Shown in pieces: positions 1-5,792 of a stretch of 5,792 nucleotides of DNA. The stretch is from an uncultured Porphyromonas sp. (lineage in GTDB: Bacteria > Bacteroidota > Bacteroidia > Bacteroidales > Porphyromonadaceae): positions 1-5,792 of the forward strand of contig CAMIEW010000073.1 of NCBI GenBank assembly GCA_946222055.1, given 5' to 3'. The position numbers and the translations under genes were made by a program. Positions within the stretch are counted from its first letter, which is position 1. Each line of letters opens with the position of its first letter. The notes under the pieces were generated by a model. The model was not told the origin of the DNA. It saw only the letters and a list, made by a program, of their open reading frames with translations, and ran no database searches.

Positions 1-16
1 CGCTAGTCCGCACCTC

Positions 17-619
17 TTACCAGGCAGCTCCGAGGAGCACTGCCTCGTCCTCCCAGGCAAGCCCCTGCAGAGGGAAGTCGTGCGGGTCGGTAGGCACGGT
101 GTCGAAGATCTGAAACTCTAATCCCAGCCCCACGACAAGCCTGAGCTCCGACGCATGCTTTGCGAGGTAGCGGTCGTAGTATCCCACGCCATGCCCTACT
201 CTGCTCCCGTCCAAGCGACCGAAAGCGACCCCGGGTACGACAAGTAACTCGGGTACCTCCTCATCCTCTATCGGGCAGGTCGGCTCAGGGATCCCATAGC
301 CGGACAGCTCATAGCCGGAGATGTCGCCCATGGGGTAGAAGCGAATGGTCTCGCCATCGTCACACCTCGGGACAAGCAGGCGTCGAGAGCCCTCCTCACG
401 GAGAGTCCTGATGAGCGCTGAGGTCTGCACCTCTCTCTTCATACTCATAAAGAGTCCCACACTCTCTCCCTGACGGTCTCTCAGAAATCTCTCGTAGAGC
501 GACTTGCAGGCTCGCGCTGATCGCTCATCACGCTCTTCAGAAGTGAGTACTCTGAAGTGGTCGCGGACAAGGGACCTAATCTCTTTCTTCGTTACCGGAG
601 AGCTATGCATAGGTGTCAT
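17..619 (-). CDS. 5-formyltetrahydrofolate cyclo-ligase (5,10-methenyltetrahydrofolate synthetase)
   Basis: This 200-residue protein is a cytoplasmic enzyme that uses ATP to convert 5-formyl-THF to 5,10-methenyl-THF, returning an inert folate to the one-carbon pool. The family is recognised by a basic N-terminal helix with KKEIR (11-15), the FMSMKREVQT strand region (57-66), LLVPR (81-85), YGIPEP (108-113), the core VPGVAF (128-133), and the glycine-rich signature GHGVGYYDRYL (142-152), followed by the C-terminal VPTDPHD (175-181). The length matches the family (about 180-200 residues). Between VPGVAF and the glycine-rich loop it reads GRLDGSR, whereas many relatives have the shorter DxxGxR, so there is an apparent one-residue insertion. 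A second in-frame ATG lies at codon 4; neither start has a Shine-Dalgarno, but AT-rich sequence (taaatt) directly precedes the first ATG, which I prefer. It starts 24 bp after the S41 protease stop and is probably the last gene of that unit within the window. The family call is secure. Confidence 0.95.
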   Translation of the reverse strand: MTPMHSSPVTKKEIRSLVRDHFRVLTSEERDERSARACKSLYERFLRDRQGESVGLFMSMKREVQTSALIRTLREEGSRRLLVPRCDDGETIRFYPMGDISGYELSGYGIPEPTCPIEDEEVPELLVVPGVAFGRLDGSRVGHGVGYYDRYLAKHASELRLVVGLGLEFQIFDTVPTDPHDFPLQGLAWEDEAVLLGAAW

Positions 620-643
620 AATTTAGATCGAAAAGACTCACGA

Positions 644-2275
644 TTACTCCTCCGACGATAGTTTCATCGGGGAGTAGATCTGTTGGCCAAAGAGGTCTAC
701 TGCTCGACTGATCATTGGATCCCTCTGTGCAGCCACTTTGGCCATCGCATCATCTCCATAGATATACATGATGACAGACTGAGCCATCAGATCACTGATG
801 TACTCCTCATCGTGGGAGATAAGGTAGCCCCGTAGCGGGATATTATACTCGCGGGCGGCGTAGTTGCCCATCAGCCACGGCAGTCCCTGTAGTCTTAGGA
901 AGTCATAGCACTTGAGTTCGTCGCCGATATTGGTCAGGTAAGCTCGGTGACTATCGGCGTAAAGGAAGGCATACTTCTGCGGGATCCCCTTACGCAAGAC
1001 GTCCATCGTATAGCCCGTAAGCTTGGCGCTGTCTTGCGGGATGAATATGTCCGGGATGATACCGCCACCGCCATAGACGAGTCGCCCCAGACCGGTCTTA
1101 TAGACCTTGGAGGAGTCCGTCGGGATCGAGTCGGAGCTGAAGAGCTCGCCGCTACTAAATCGCTTGGCCCAGTCACTGTAGTACTCATCGCTGTCTCCGG
1201 TGTGGTACTCTCTCTGGATACAGCGCCCCGAGGGTGTGTAGTAGCGCGCAATGGTGAGATGGACCGAGGAGCCGTCAGGGTACTCAAAGACTTTCTGCAC
1301 CAGTCCCTTACCGAAGGAGCGACGACCGATGACGATCGCCGCATCGTTATCCTGCATCGCCCCACTGACGATCTCCGCGGCTGATGCAGAGGACTCATTG
1401 ATCAGGATGTAGAGGGGGAAGCCGATCAGACTGCCATCACCGCTACTGCGGTATTGCTCTCTCGGGTAGTGGGCGCCCTCGATGTAGATCACAGGCTTAT
1501 CCTTAGGGAGCATCTCATTGACCATCCTGAGAGCCGACTCGAGGATACCGCCCGGATTGTCTCTCAGATCAAGCACAAGACCCTTCATACCCCTCTGCTG
1601 CAACTGAGCAAAAGCCTGCATGAAGTCATTGTAAGTGCTGAGAGAGAAGCCGTCCAAGCGGATCACACCAAGCGAGTCGCTCATCATATACTTGGCGCCA
1701 ACCTTGCTCGTAGAGACGGGACCACGCTTTACCTTGACCGTGCGCAGGTCATTAGTGGAGGGGTCACGGAGGGTAAGGGTCACCATGCTCTCATTGGCAC
1801 CCTTGAGCAGGCTCATGATGGTGTCGGTAGGGATCTCACCCTCAATCGATCGTCCGTCGACGCTCACGATACGATCACCAGCTCTGACTCCGACCAGGTC
1901 AGAGGGTCCATTGGGGATCGTCCGGATCACAATGGCTGTGTCCTTGAGAGAATTGAAGACCACACCTATGCCGTAGAAATAGCCCTCCAGCTCCTCGCGC
2001 TCCTTCTTCCTCTGCTCAGCCGTCAGGTAGCTTGAGTGAGGATCGAGGTGAGACATGAGACTCGGGATCAGCGTCTCCACCAAGCTGTCACTCGATACCT
2101 CGTCCACATACTGAGTATTGATCAGGTCGAGAGAGGCCTGGAGCTTACTCAGGGCGGAGTTTTTCCCGAGTCCTGCCCTGTAACGACCGAGATAGTACCC
2201 ACCCCCCGCCAGGAGGAGAGTCGCAAGGATTACGAGGAGGGTCGCGAGTACATTACGGACAGTTTCTTTAGTCAT
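644..2275 (-). CDS. S41 family carboxyl-terminal processing protease, membrane-anchored, with PDZ domain
   Basis: A 543-residue serine protease of the CtpA/Prc (tail-specific protease) family. Residues 7-25 form a hydrophobic segment after K3 and R7, with no lipobox cysteine and no obvious AxA cleavage site, so it is probably a signal anchor holding the enzyme at the inner membrane facing the periplasm. The family motif LDPHSSYL is at 77-84, a PDZ domain covers about 95-185 (GIGV at 102-105, VRAGDRIVSVDG at 130-141), and the protease core covers about 195-415. LDLRDNPGG is at 235-243. The catalytic dyad is predicted as Ser298 (in NESSASAAE) and Lys323 (in SFGKG), 25 residues apart as in Prc and algal CtpA, with the supporting Gln327 present. 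Residues from about 430 to 543 form a C-terminal extension with no motif I recognise. It starts 15 bp after the dCMP deaminase stop, without a Shine-Dalgarno. The substrate cannot be read from the sequence. Confidence 0.95.
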   Translation of the reverse strand: MTKETVRNVLATLLVILATLLLAGGGYYLGRYRAGLGKNSALSKLQASLDLINTQYVDEVSSDSLVETLIPSLMSHLDPHSSYLTAEQRKKEREELEGYFYGIGVVFNSLKDTAIVIRTIPNGPSDLVGVRAGDRIVSVDGRSIEGEIPTDTIMSLLKGANESMVTLTLRDPSTNDLRTVKVKRGPVSTSKVGAKYMMSDSLGVIRLDGFSLSTYNDFMQAFAQLQQRGMKGLVLDLRDNPGGILESALRMVNEMLPKDKPVIYIEGAHYPREQYRSSGDGSLIGFPLYILINESSASAAEIVSGAMQDNDAAIVIGRRSFGKGLVQKVFEYPDGSSVHLTIARYYTPSGRCIQREYHTGDSDEYYSDWAKRFSSGELFSSDSIPTDSSKVYKTGLGRLVYGGGGIIPDIFIPQDSAKLTGYTMDVLRKGIPQKYAFLYADSHRAYLTNIGDELKCYDFLRLQGLPWLMGNYAAREYNIPLRGYLISHDEEYISDLMAQSVIMYIYGDDAMAKVAAQRDPMISRAVDLFGQQIYSPMKLSSEE

Positions 2276-2290
2276 GGCTCAGAGGTGCTA

Positions 2291-2743
2291 TCAGAGATCT
2301 TCCGAGGAGTCAATGTCTATGTGGTCCACCGTGATGCCCGCCTGACGAAGCAGGTCGATGCCCTCAGTGATGCGGTACTGCGTGGCGTAGACCACCCTTC
2401 GTATCCCGGCCTGGATGATGAGCTTAGCACACTCCATACAGGGGGAGTTGGTCACGTAGATAGTCGCTCCGGTGCTGTTATTATTGGAGGCTGCTACTTT
2501 AGTGATGGCATTGGCCTCAGCATGGAGCACATAGGCCTTAGTCTTGCCCTCATCGTCCTCGCACTTGTTCTCAAATCCGGACGGAGTGCCATTGTATCCG
2601 TCGGAGATGATCATCTTGTCCTTGACGATGAGCGCCCCCACATTGAGCCGCGTGCAGTAGGAGTTTTCCGCCCATATGCGCGCCATCCGGAGGTACTTCT
2701 TGTCGACCTCCAGCTGCTTCTTTTCCTCGTGAGATAGAGCCAT
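2291..2743 (-). CDS. dCMP (deoxycytidylate) deaminase, ComEB-like
   Basis: A 150-residue zinc enzyme of the cytidine/deoxycytidylate deaminase superfamily, expected to convert dCMP to dUMP in the cytoplasm and so supply thymidylate synthase. The zinc site is complete: His74 and the proton-shuttling Glu76 in HAEANAI, and Cys102 and Cys105 in PCMEC. The N-terminal part carries CTRLNVGALIVKD (30-42) and GYNGTPSGFENKCED (49-63). This GYNG-P-GF pattern is typical of dCMP deaminases and the ComEB group rather than of cytosine, guanine or tRNA-adenosine deaminases. The length is at the short end for the family, and there is no extra DNA-binding or kinase domain. The gene lies 24 bp after argS and 15 bp before the protease gene. 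Upstream of the ATG there is only a weak AAGG 2-5 bases away. RibD-type or other deaminase activity is unlikely. Regulation by dCTP/dTTP, known in some relatives, cannot be judged here. Confidence 0.93.
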   Translation of the reverse strand: MALSHEEKKQLEVDKKYLRMARIWAENSYCTRLNVGALIVKDKMIISDGYNGTPSGFENKCEDDEGKTKAYVLHAEANAITKVAASNNNSTGATIYVTNSPCMECAKLIIQAGIRRVVYATQYRITEGIDLLRQAGITVDHIDIDSSEDL

Positions 2744-2767
2744 AGCCTTGTCGAACTATTGGGAGAG

Positions 2768-4573
2768 TTACATCCTCCTGGGTACCCGTATACCGAGAAG
2801 CCCCATAGCGGTCTTAATCACCTTGCCGGTCTCCTCGCTCAGGCTGACGCGGAAGGAGCGAAGCTGCGCATTTTCTTCCCGAAGCACAGGGCAGTCGTGA
2901 TAGAACTGATTGTAGAGCTTTACTAAGTCGAAGGTGTAATTGCAGATCGCAGCGGGATTGAGATCCTCGGCGGCTGCTGACACCACGCTCGGGAAGCGGT
3001 CAATCGCCTGCACGAGCGACTTCTCCTTCTCCTCCATCTCGAGTGCGGCACCTCGCCAGTCGACTCGCTCGCCAGCCTTGCTGACCAGACTGCAGATGCG
3101 CGCATAGGTATACTGAATGAATGGACCGGTATTGCCATTGAAGTCAATGGACTCCTCCGGATCAAACATCATATTCTTCCGCGGATCGACCTTAAGAAGG
3201 AAGTACTTCAGAGCGCCCATGCCGACGATCTCATCGACCTCGTTGCGCTCATCCTCGGGGAGCTCCTTGATCTGCCCCTGCGTCTCGCTCACATTGTGCG
3301 CCTCCTCGTGCATCGCCTGCATCAGATCATCGGCATCGACGACCGTGCCCTCGCGACTCTTCATCTTGCCGTTGGGTAGCTCCACCATACCGTAGGAGAA
3401 GTGGACGAGCTCCTTGCCAAAGGGGAAGCCGAGCCTATCCAGCAGGATCGAGAGGACCTGGAAGTGGTACTCCTGCTCATTGCCCACCACGTAGACCATA
3501 TGGTCAATCGGATAGTCGCTGAAGCGCATCTTCGCCGTACCGATATCCTGAGTCATGTAGACCGAGGTGCCATCGGAGCGGAGCAGGATCTTGCGATCCA
3601 GACCATCCTCTCGCAGATCAGCCCATACGGATCCGTCCTCGTCCCGCACAAAGAGTCCCTCGTCCAGTCCGCGAAGCACCTCCTGCTTACCCTCGAGGTA
3701 GGTATTGCTCTCGTAGTATATCTTGTCGAAGTCGACACCCAGCCGCTTGTAAGTCTCGTCAAATCCGGCATAGACCCAGTCGTTCATCCGCTTCCAGAGC
3801 GAACGGACCTGCTCATCACCGGCCTCCCACCTCTCGAGCATCTGCCGCGCTTCCTTCATCAGCGGGCTCGCTGCCTCAGCCTCTTCCTTAGAGAGTCCCT
3901 GAGAGTCCATCAGCTCTTTCACCTCGGCACGATAGTGTTTATCGAAGAGGACATAGAAGTCTCCCACCAAGTGGTCCCCCTTCTTGCCTGAGCTCTCCGG
4001 CGTAATACCGTCACCCCACTTGAGCCACGCCAGCATCGACTTGCAGATGTGGATGCCACGGTCATTGACGATATTGGTCTTGATCACCCGACAACCGTTT
4101 GCCTCGAGTATCTGCGCAAGGCTATACCCGAGGAGATTATTCCGCACATGCCCAAGGTGAAGCGGCTTATTGGTATTAGGTGAGGAGTACTCGATCATAT
4201 AGAGTGGAGCATCCTCATCTGCAGTCCGGGTGCCGAAGTGCTCCTGATCAGTCACTTCACCGAGCTGATCCACATAGAGGGCAGAGGTGAGAGAGAGATT
4301 GAGAAATCCCTTGACCACATTATAGCCCTGTATCATCCGAGGAAAGTGGGCTGTCAGGTAGTCACCCAGAGCACCACCCAGCTCCTCCGGCTTCATGTGA
4401 GCCTGCTTGAGGAATGGGAAAACGACAAGGGTGAAGTCACCGTCCTGATCCTTACGGGTGGGATCAAGGCGAACCTTCTCAGGAGAGAGGTCTATATCGA
4501 AGAGGGTCTTCAGAGCATCCGAGACCGCTGTCTGGAGATGATTCTCTAGTGTATGATAAGATCTATTAGTCAT
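2768..4573 (-). CDS. argS: Arginyl-tRNA synthetase (class I)
   Basis: A 601-residue class I aminoacyl-tRNA synthetase that charges tRNA-Arg with arginine using ATP. The N-terminal additional domain (about 1-100) ends with YNVVKGFLNLSL. The catalytic Rossmann domain begins with IEYSSPNTNKPLHLGHVRNN (127-146), where HLGH (139-142) is the HIGH signature. The second signature is KMKSREG (403-409), the variant form of KMSKS found in many ArgRS. Also typical are LLRSDGTSVYMTQDIG (330-345), VGNEQEYHF (363-371) and the tRNA-contact region GNTGPFIQYTYAR (480-492). The DALR anticodon-binding domain fills the C terminus and ends in the family pattern GLLGIRVPRRM. The length is slightly above the bacterial average, with no missing part. 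The ATG lies 5 bp after the panD stop (TAA-tcctt-ATG), which implies co-transcription and probably translational coupling. No other start is needed because the N-terminal domain is complete. Confidence 0.98.
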   Translation of the reverse strand: MTNRSYHTLENHLQTAVSDALKTLFDIDLSPEKVRLDPTRKDQDGDFTLVVFPFLKQAHMKPEELGGALGDYLTAHFPRMIQGYNVVKGFLNLSLTSALYVDQLGEVTDQEHFGTRTADEDAPLYMIEYSSPNTNKPLHLGHVRNNLLGYSLAQILEANGCRVIKTNIVNDRGIHICKSMLAWLKWGDGITPESSGKKGDHLVGDFYVLFDKHYRAEVKELMDSQGLSKEEAEAASPLMKEARQMLERWEAGDEQVRSLWKRMNDWVYAGFDETYKRLGVDFDKIYYESNTYLEGKQEVLRGLDEGLFVRDEDGSVWADLREDGLDRKILLRSDGTSVYMTQDIGTAKMRFSDYPIDHMVYVVGNEQEYHFQVLSILLDRLGFPFGKELVHFSYGMVELPNGKMKSREGTVVDADDLMQAMHEEAHNVSETQGQIKELPEDERNEVDEIVGMGALKYFLLKVDPRKNMMFDPEESIDFNGNTGPFIQYTYARICSLVSKAGERVDWRGAALEMEEKEKSLVQAIDRFPSVVSAAAEDLNPAAICNYTFDLVKLYNQFYHDCPVLREENAQLRSFRVSLSEETGKVIKTAMGLLGIRVPRRM

Positions 4574-4578
4574 AAGGA

Positions 4579-4932
4579 TTAGTCGACAAGTTTATTAGTA
4601 GTTGTATCGGGGAAGATGACGGTCGGCTCGAAGTGGAGAGCTTCCTCGGGGGTCATCTGTGCATAAGAGATAATGAGGACAATGTCACCTGGCAGAAAGT
4701 GTCTGGCAGCTGCCCCATTGAGACAGATCGTCCCGCTGCCTCTCTCACCGGGGATTACGTATGTCTCCAGTCGAGCGCCATTGTTGTTATTGACCACCTG
4801 CACCTTCTCTCCCTTGATCAGGTGAGCGGCATCCATCAGCTCCTCATCGATGGTGATACTCCCCACATAATTGAGGTTTGCCTCGGTCACGTGGACTCGA
4901 TGGATCTTGGACTTAAGTACTCCGATATACAT
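4579..4932 (-). CDS. panD: Aspartate 1-decarboxylase proenzyme (pyruvoyl-dependent)
   Basis: A 117-residue proenzyme that decarboxylates L-aspartate to beta-alanine, the precursor of pantothenate and coenzyme A. It is expected to cleave itself between Gly24 and Ser25 (in NYVGSITID), turning Ser25 into the pyruvoyl cofactor at the head of the alpha chain and leaving a 24-residue beta chain. Residues matching the Escherichia coli active site are in place: Lys9, His11, Arg54, Thr57, Tyr58 and Asn72, with [17 protein letters not shown] (51-67) and [13 protein letters not shown] (71-83) conserved. The length is normal. The start is fixed by the conserved [21 protein letters not shown] terminus, and there is no Shine-Dalgarno in front of it. 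It is the first gene after the only sizeable intergenic gap and has its own predicted promoter there. argS follows after 5 bp. Other pantothenate genes are not in the window. Confidence 0.98.
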   Translation of the reverse strand: MYIGVLKSKIHRVHVTEANLNYVGSITIDEELMDAAHLIKGEKVQVVNNNNGARLETYVIPGERGSGTICLNGAAARHFLPGDIVLIISYAQMTPEEALHFEPTVIFPDTTTNKLVD

Positions 4933-4936
4933 TGCC

Positions 4937-4946
4937 TAGCTAGCTA
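4937..4946. repeat. Perfect 10-bp palindrome in the panD leader
   Basis: TAGCTAGCTA reads the same on both strands and ends 4 bases before the panD start codon. With flanking bases it extends to an imperfect inverted repeat (4935-4949). In RNA it would give only a very short stem, so a protein-binding site or a weak start-occluding hairpin are both possible. No role is shown. Confidence 0.4.
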
Positions 4947-4962
4947 AGGATAGTTCCGGGTG

Positions 4963-4991
4963 CAAAATTAGCTCTTTTTTAGCTCTTCACA
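4963..4991 (-). promoter_or_regulatory. panD: Predicted Bacteroidota-type promoter of panD(-argS)
   Basis: On the minus strand, TAATTTTG at 4970-4963 matches the TAnnTTTG -7 box of the Bacteroidota primary sigma factor exactly. A weak -33-like TGTG lies at 4991-4988, separated by 17 bases; it differs from the usual TTTG/TTG and spacing, so this half is uncertain. Transcription would start near 4956-4958, giving an untranslated leader of about 25 bases before the panD ATG. The site lies entirely in the ispF-panD gap, the only gap in the window with room for a promoter. Confidence 0.55.
4968..4987. repeat. 9-bp direct repeat, 11-bp period, in the panD promoter
   Basis: TTAGCTCTT occurs at 4968-4976 and again at 4979-4987 on the plus strand (AAGAGCTAA on the coding strand), with two T between the copies. 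The two copies are one DNA helical turn apart and fill the spacer between the -33-like and -7 elements of the predicted panD promoter. This is compatible with a tandem operator but could equally be chance in an AT-rich gap. Each unit holds the small palindrome AGCT. Confidence 0.5.
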
Positions 4992-5486
4992 TCACTCAGT
5001 CTCACGATAAATGAGGGCAACGGCGTGAGCAGCCATCCCCTCCTCTCGTCCCACGAAGCCCATCCGCTCATTGGTGGTAGCCTTAATGGAGATCTCGTCT
5101 ATGGAGAGGTCAAGCGTCTCAGCTATCCGCTCCTGCATCCGGGGGATAAACGGATTGAGCTTAGGCGCCTCAGCCACGATAGTTGCATCTATGTTACCCA
5201 CCCGATAGTCTCTCTCCCTGAGGAGCATAAGGACCTCCCGCAGCAATACCATAGAGTCAGCTCCGGCATATCTCGGATCCGTGTCAGGGAAGTGGTAGCC
5301 GATATCTCGCATGGCAGCAGCTCCGAGGAGAGCATCAGCGATGGCATGCAGCAGTACATCAGCATCCGAGTGACCTAGAAGGCCCAGCGGTGCAGGGATC
5401 TCTATGCCTCCCAGGATCAGCTTACGCCCCTCCGCATAGCGGTGGACATCGTAGCCGTAGCCTACTCGTATGTTAGTTTCACTCAT
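4992..5486 (-). CDS. ispF: 2-C-methyl-D-erythritol 2,4-cyclodiphosphate synthase
   Basis: A 164-residue enzyme of the MEP (non-mevalonate) isoprenoid pathway. It cyclises CDP-methylerythritol 2-phosphate to ME-2,4-cyclodiphosphate with release of CMP, normally as a trimer with divalent metals. Metal ligands are Asp13 and His15 in GYDVHR and His47 in HSDADVLLHAIADALLGA (39-56). Also conserved are DIGYHFPDTDP (61-71), the substrate-phosphate loop near DSM (77-79), and KATTNERMGFVGREEGMAAHAV (135-156) with Glu140. The length is a few residues above the family norm, from a short MSETN leader. The ATG overlaps the stop codon of the upstream porV-like gene (TGATG on the minus strand), so translational coupling is likely. 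The protein is complete, and there is no fused IspD domain. Confidence 0.98.
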   Translation of the reverse strand: MSETNIRVGYGYDVHRYAEGRKLILGGIEIPAPLGLLGHSDADVLLHAIADALLGAAAMRDIGYHFPDTDPRYAGADSMVLLREVLMLLRERDYRVGNIDATIVAEAPKLNPFIPRMQERIAETLDLSIDEISIKATTNERMGFVGREEGMAAHAVALIYRETE

Positions 5487-5488
5487 CA
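5484..5488 (-). promoter_or_regulatory. TGATG stop-start overlap joining porV to ispF
   Basis: The TGA stop of the porV-like frame (5488-5486) shares its A with the ATG of ispF (5486-5484). There is no Shine-Dalgarno in front, so ispF translation probably depends on ribosomes finishing porV. This also fixes the ispF start, since no nearer in-frame start keeps the conserved GYDVHR region. Confidence 0.8.
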
Positions 5489-5792
5489 GAAGTCTGTGCT
5501 CAGGGTTACTCGGAGCGTATTATTAAGAGGTGACTTACTATCCTGTGCCACGAAGTATGCGAGATCCAGCTGCACCATCTCATAGCGAAATCCTCCCCCA
5601 AGAGAGAGCCCGGCTCCCGGTCCGGCATCTGGGCTCTGATGTCTGTACCCGACCCTGCCGAATGCTCTACCCTTGTAAGCATACTGAAGCCCCACAGAGC
5701 AGCCGAGGTCACGCCAGGCATCGGGATCGCTCCAGGACTCTCCGATCGCCTCCCAGAGTGAGAGCTTGTAGTATGCCTTGCGTTGCTCATCC
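5486..5792 (-). CDS. porV: PorV-like type IX secretion outer-membrane beta-barrel protein, C-terminal fragment
   Basis: Only the last 101 residues are inside the window; the frame stays open to the edge at 5792, so the gene begins outside. The visible part begins DEQRKAYYKLSLWEAIGESW and continues through alternating beta-strand-like segments: the DLGCSVGLQYAYKGRAFGRVGY region, a glycine-rich GLSLGGGFRYEMVQLDLAYFV, and the end SPLNNTLRVTLSTDF. The ending in Asp-Phe and the PL-N-NTLR pattern resemble PorV (LptO), a type IX secretion outer-membrane component that in known systems shuttles cargo to the PorU sortase. The strand-strand loop around HQSPDAGPGAG is shorter than I recall in Porphyromonas gingivalis PorV. 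The stop TGA shares its A with the ispF ATG. I recall porV directly before ispF in P. gingivalis, which supports the call. PorQ/PorP or another FadL-like barrel is a less likely alternative. A GTG at 5695-5693 is an internal valine codon, not a start. Confidence 0.75.
   Translation of the reverse strand, partial: DEQRKAYYKLSLWEAIGESWSDPDAWRDLGCSVGLQYAYKGRAFGRVGYRHQSPDAGPGAGLSLGGGFRYEMVQLDLAYFVAQDSKSPLNNTLRVTLSTDF

Noticed and set aside
1..16. Short sequence downstream of the cyclo-ligase stop, checked for a terminator or the next gene.
   Set aside because: Sixteen bases are too few, and no stem-loop or start codon context is visible.
1454..2737. Long plus-strand open frames (about 193 and 233 codons, one TGA between them) opposite the protease and deaminase genes.
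   Set aside because: The frame is in exact register with the sense codons of both genes, and the 15-bp gap keeps that register. Only sense TTA, CTA or TCA codons would interrupt it, and these are rare here. The predicted products have no recognisable motifs.
3401..3991. Plus-strand open frame of 196 codons opposite argS.
   Set aside because: It lies wholly inside a well-conserved argS gene, matches no family I know and is explained by codon bias of the sense gene.
4968..4991. A/T run with AGCT half-sites after ispF, considered as an intrinsic terminator.
   Set aside because: Only a four-base AGCT self-pairing stem is available, with no GC-rich hairpin before a U-run. The promoter reading fits better.
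5506..5790. Alternative minus-strand frame of 94 codons overlapping the porV-like end.
   Set aside because: It is Ser/Arg/His-rich with no family features, while the other frame gives a coherent beta-barrel C terminus ending at the ispF start codon.
1..5792. Search for tRNA or other RNA genes, CRISPR repeats, insertion-sequence ends, phage or defence genes.
   Set aside because: Nearly all bases are accounted for by seven housekeeping or envelope genes on one strand. No cloverleaf-like segments, regularly spaced repeats, transposase motifs or unusual composition islands were seen.

Overview
The window is a compact chromosomal stretch from a member of the Bacteroidales, most likely a Porphyromonas-type organism with fairly high GC. 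The reasons are: the C-terminal part of a PorV-like type IX secretion outer-membrane protein directly in front of ispF; a Bacteroidota-style -7 box (TAnnTTTG form) in front of panD; almost no Shine-Dalgarno sequences; and protein details such as the KMKSREG signature of ArgRS. The genus is inferred from recalled gene order and protein style, not from a database search.

All seven genes lie on the minus strand, so transcription runs from position 5792 towards 1. In that order they are: the 3' end of porV (5792-5486, cut by the window edge); ispF (5486-4992), whose ATG overlaps the porV stop codon as TGATG; a 59-bp gap with a recognisable promoter; panD (4932-4579); argS (4573-2768), only 5 bp after panD; a dCMP deaminase gene (2743-2291); a gene for a membrane-anchored, PDZ-containing S41 carboxyl-terminal processing protease (2275-644); and a 5-formyltetrahydrofolate cyclo-ligase gene (619-17). 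The gaps downstream of argS are 24, 15 and 24 bp. The set may therefore form two transcription units: porV-ispF (continuing from upstream), and panD-argS-deaminase-protease-cyclo-ligase, started from the panD promoter.

The contents are mostly housekeeping: isoprenoid precursors (IspF), coenzyme A precursor (PanD), protein synthesis (ArgRS), pyrimidine deoxynucleotides (dCMP deaminase), folate recycling (cyclo-ligase) and envelope proteolysis (S41 protease). The deaminase and the cyclo-ligase could both feed thymidylate synthesis, one by supplying dUMP and the other by returning 5-formyl-THF to the one-carbon pool. PorV links the right edge to type IX secretion.

I find no mobile element, CRISPR array, RNA gene, phage gene, broken gene or clear intrinsic terminator, and no stretch over 300 bp without a gene. 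I do not see a previously undescribed system. The most notable non-coding signal is the ispF-panD gap, where a 9-bp direct repeat with an 11-bp period lies inside the predicted panD promoter and a 10-bp palindrome lies just before the panD start codon.
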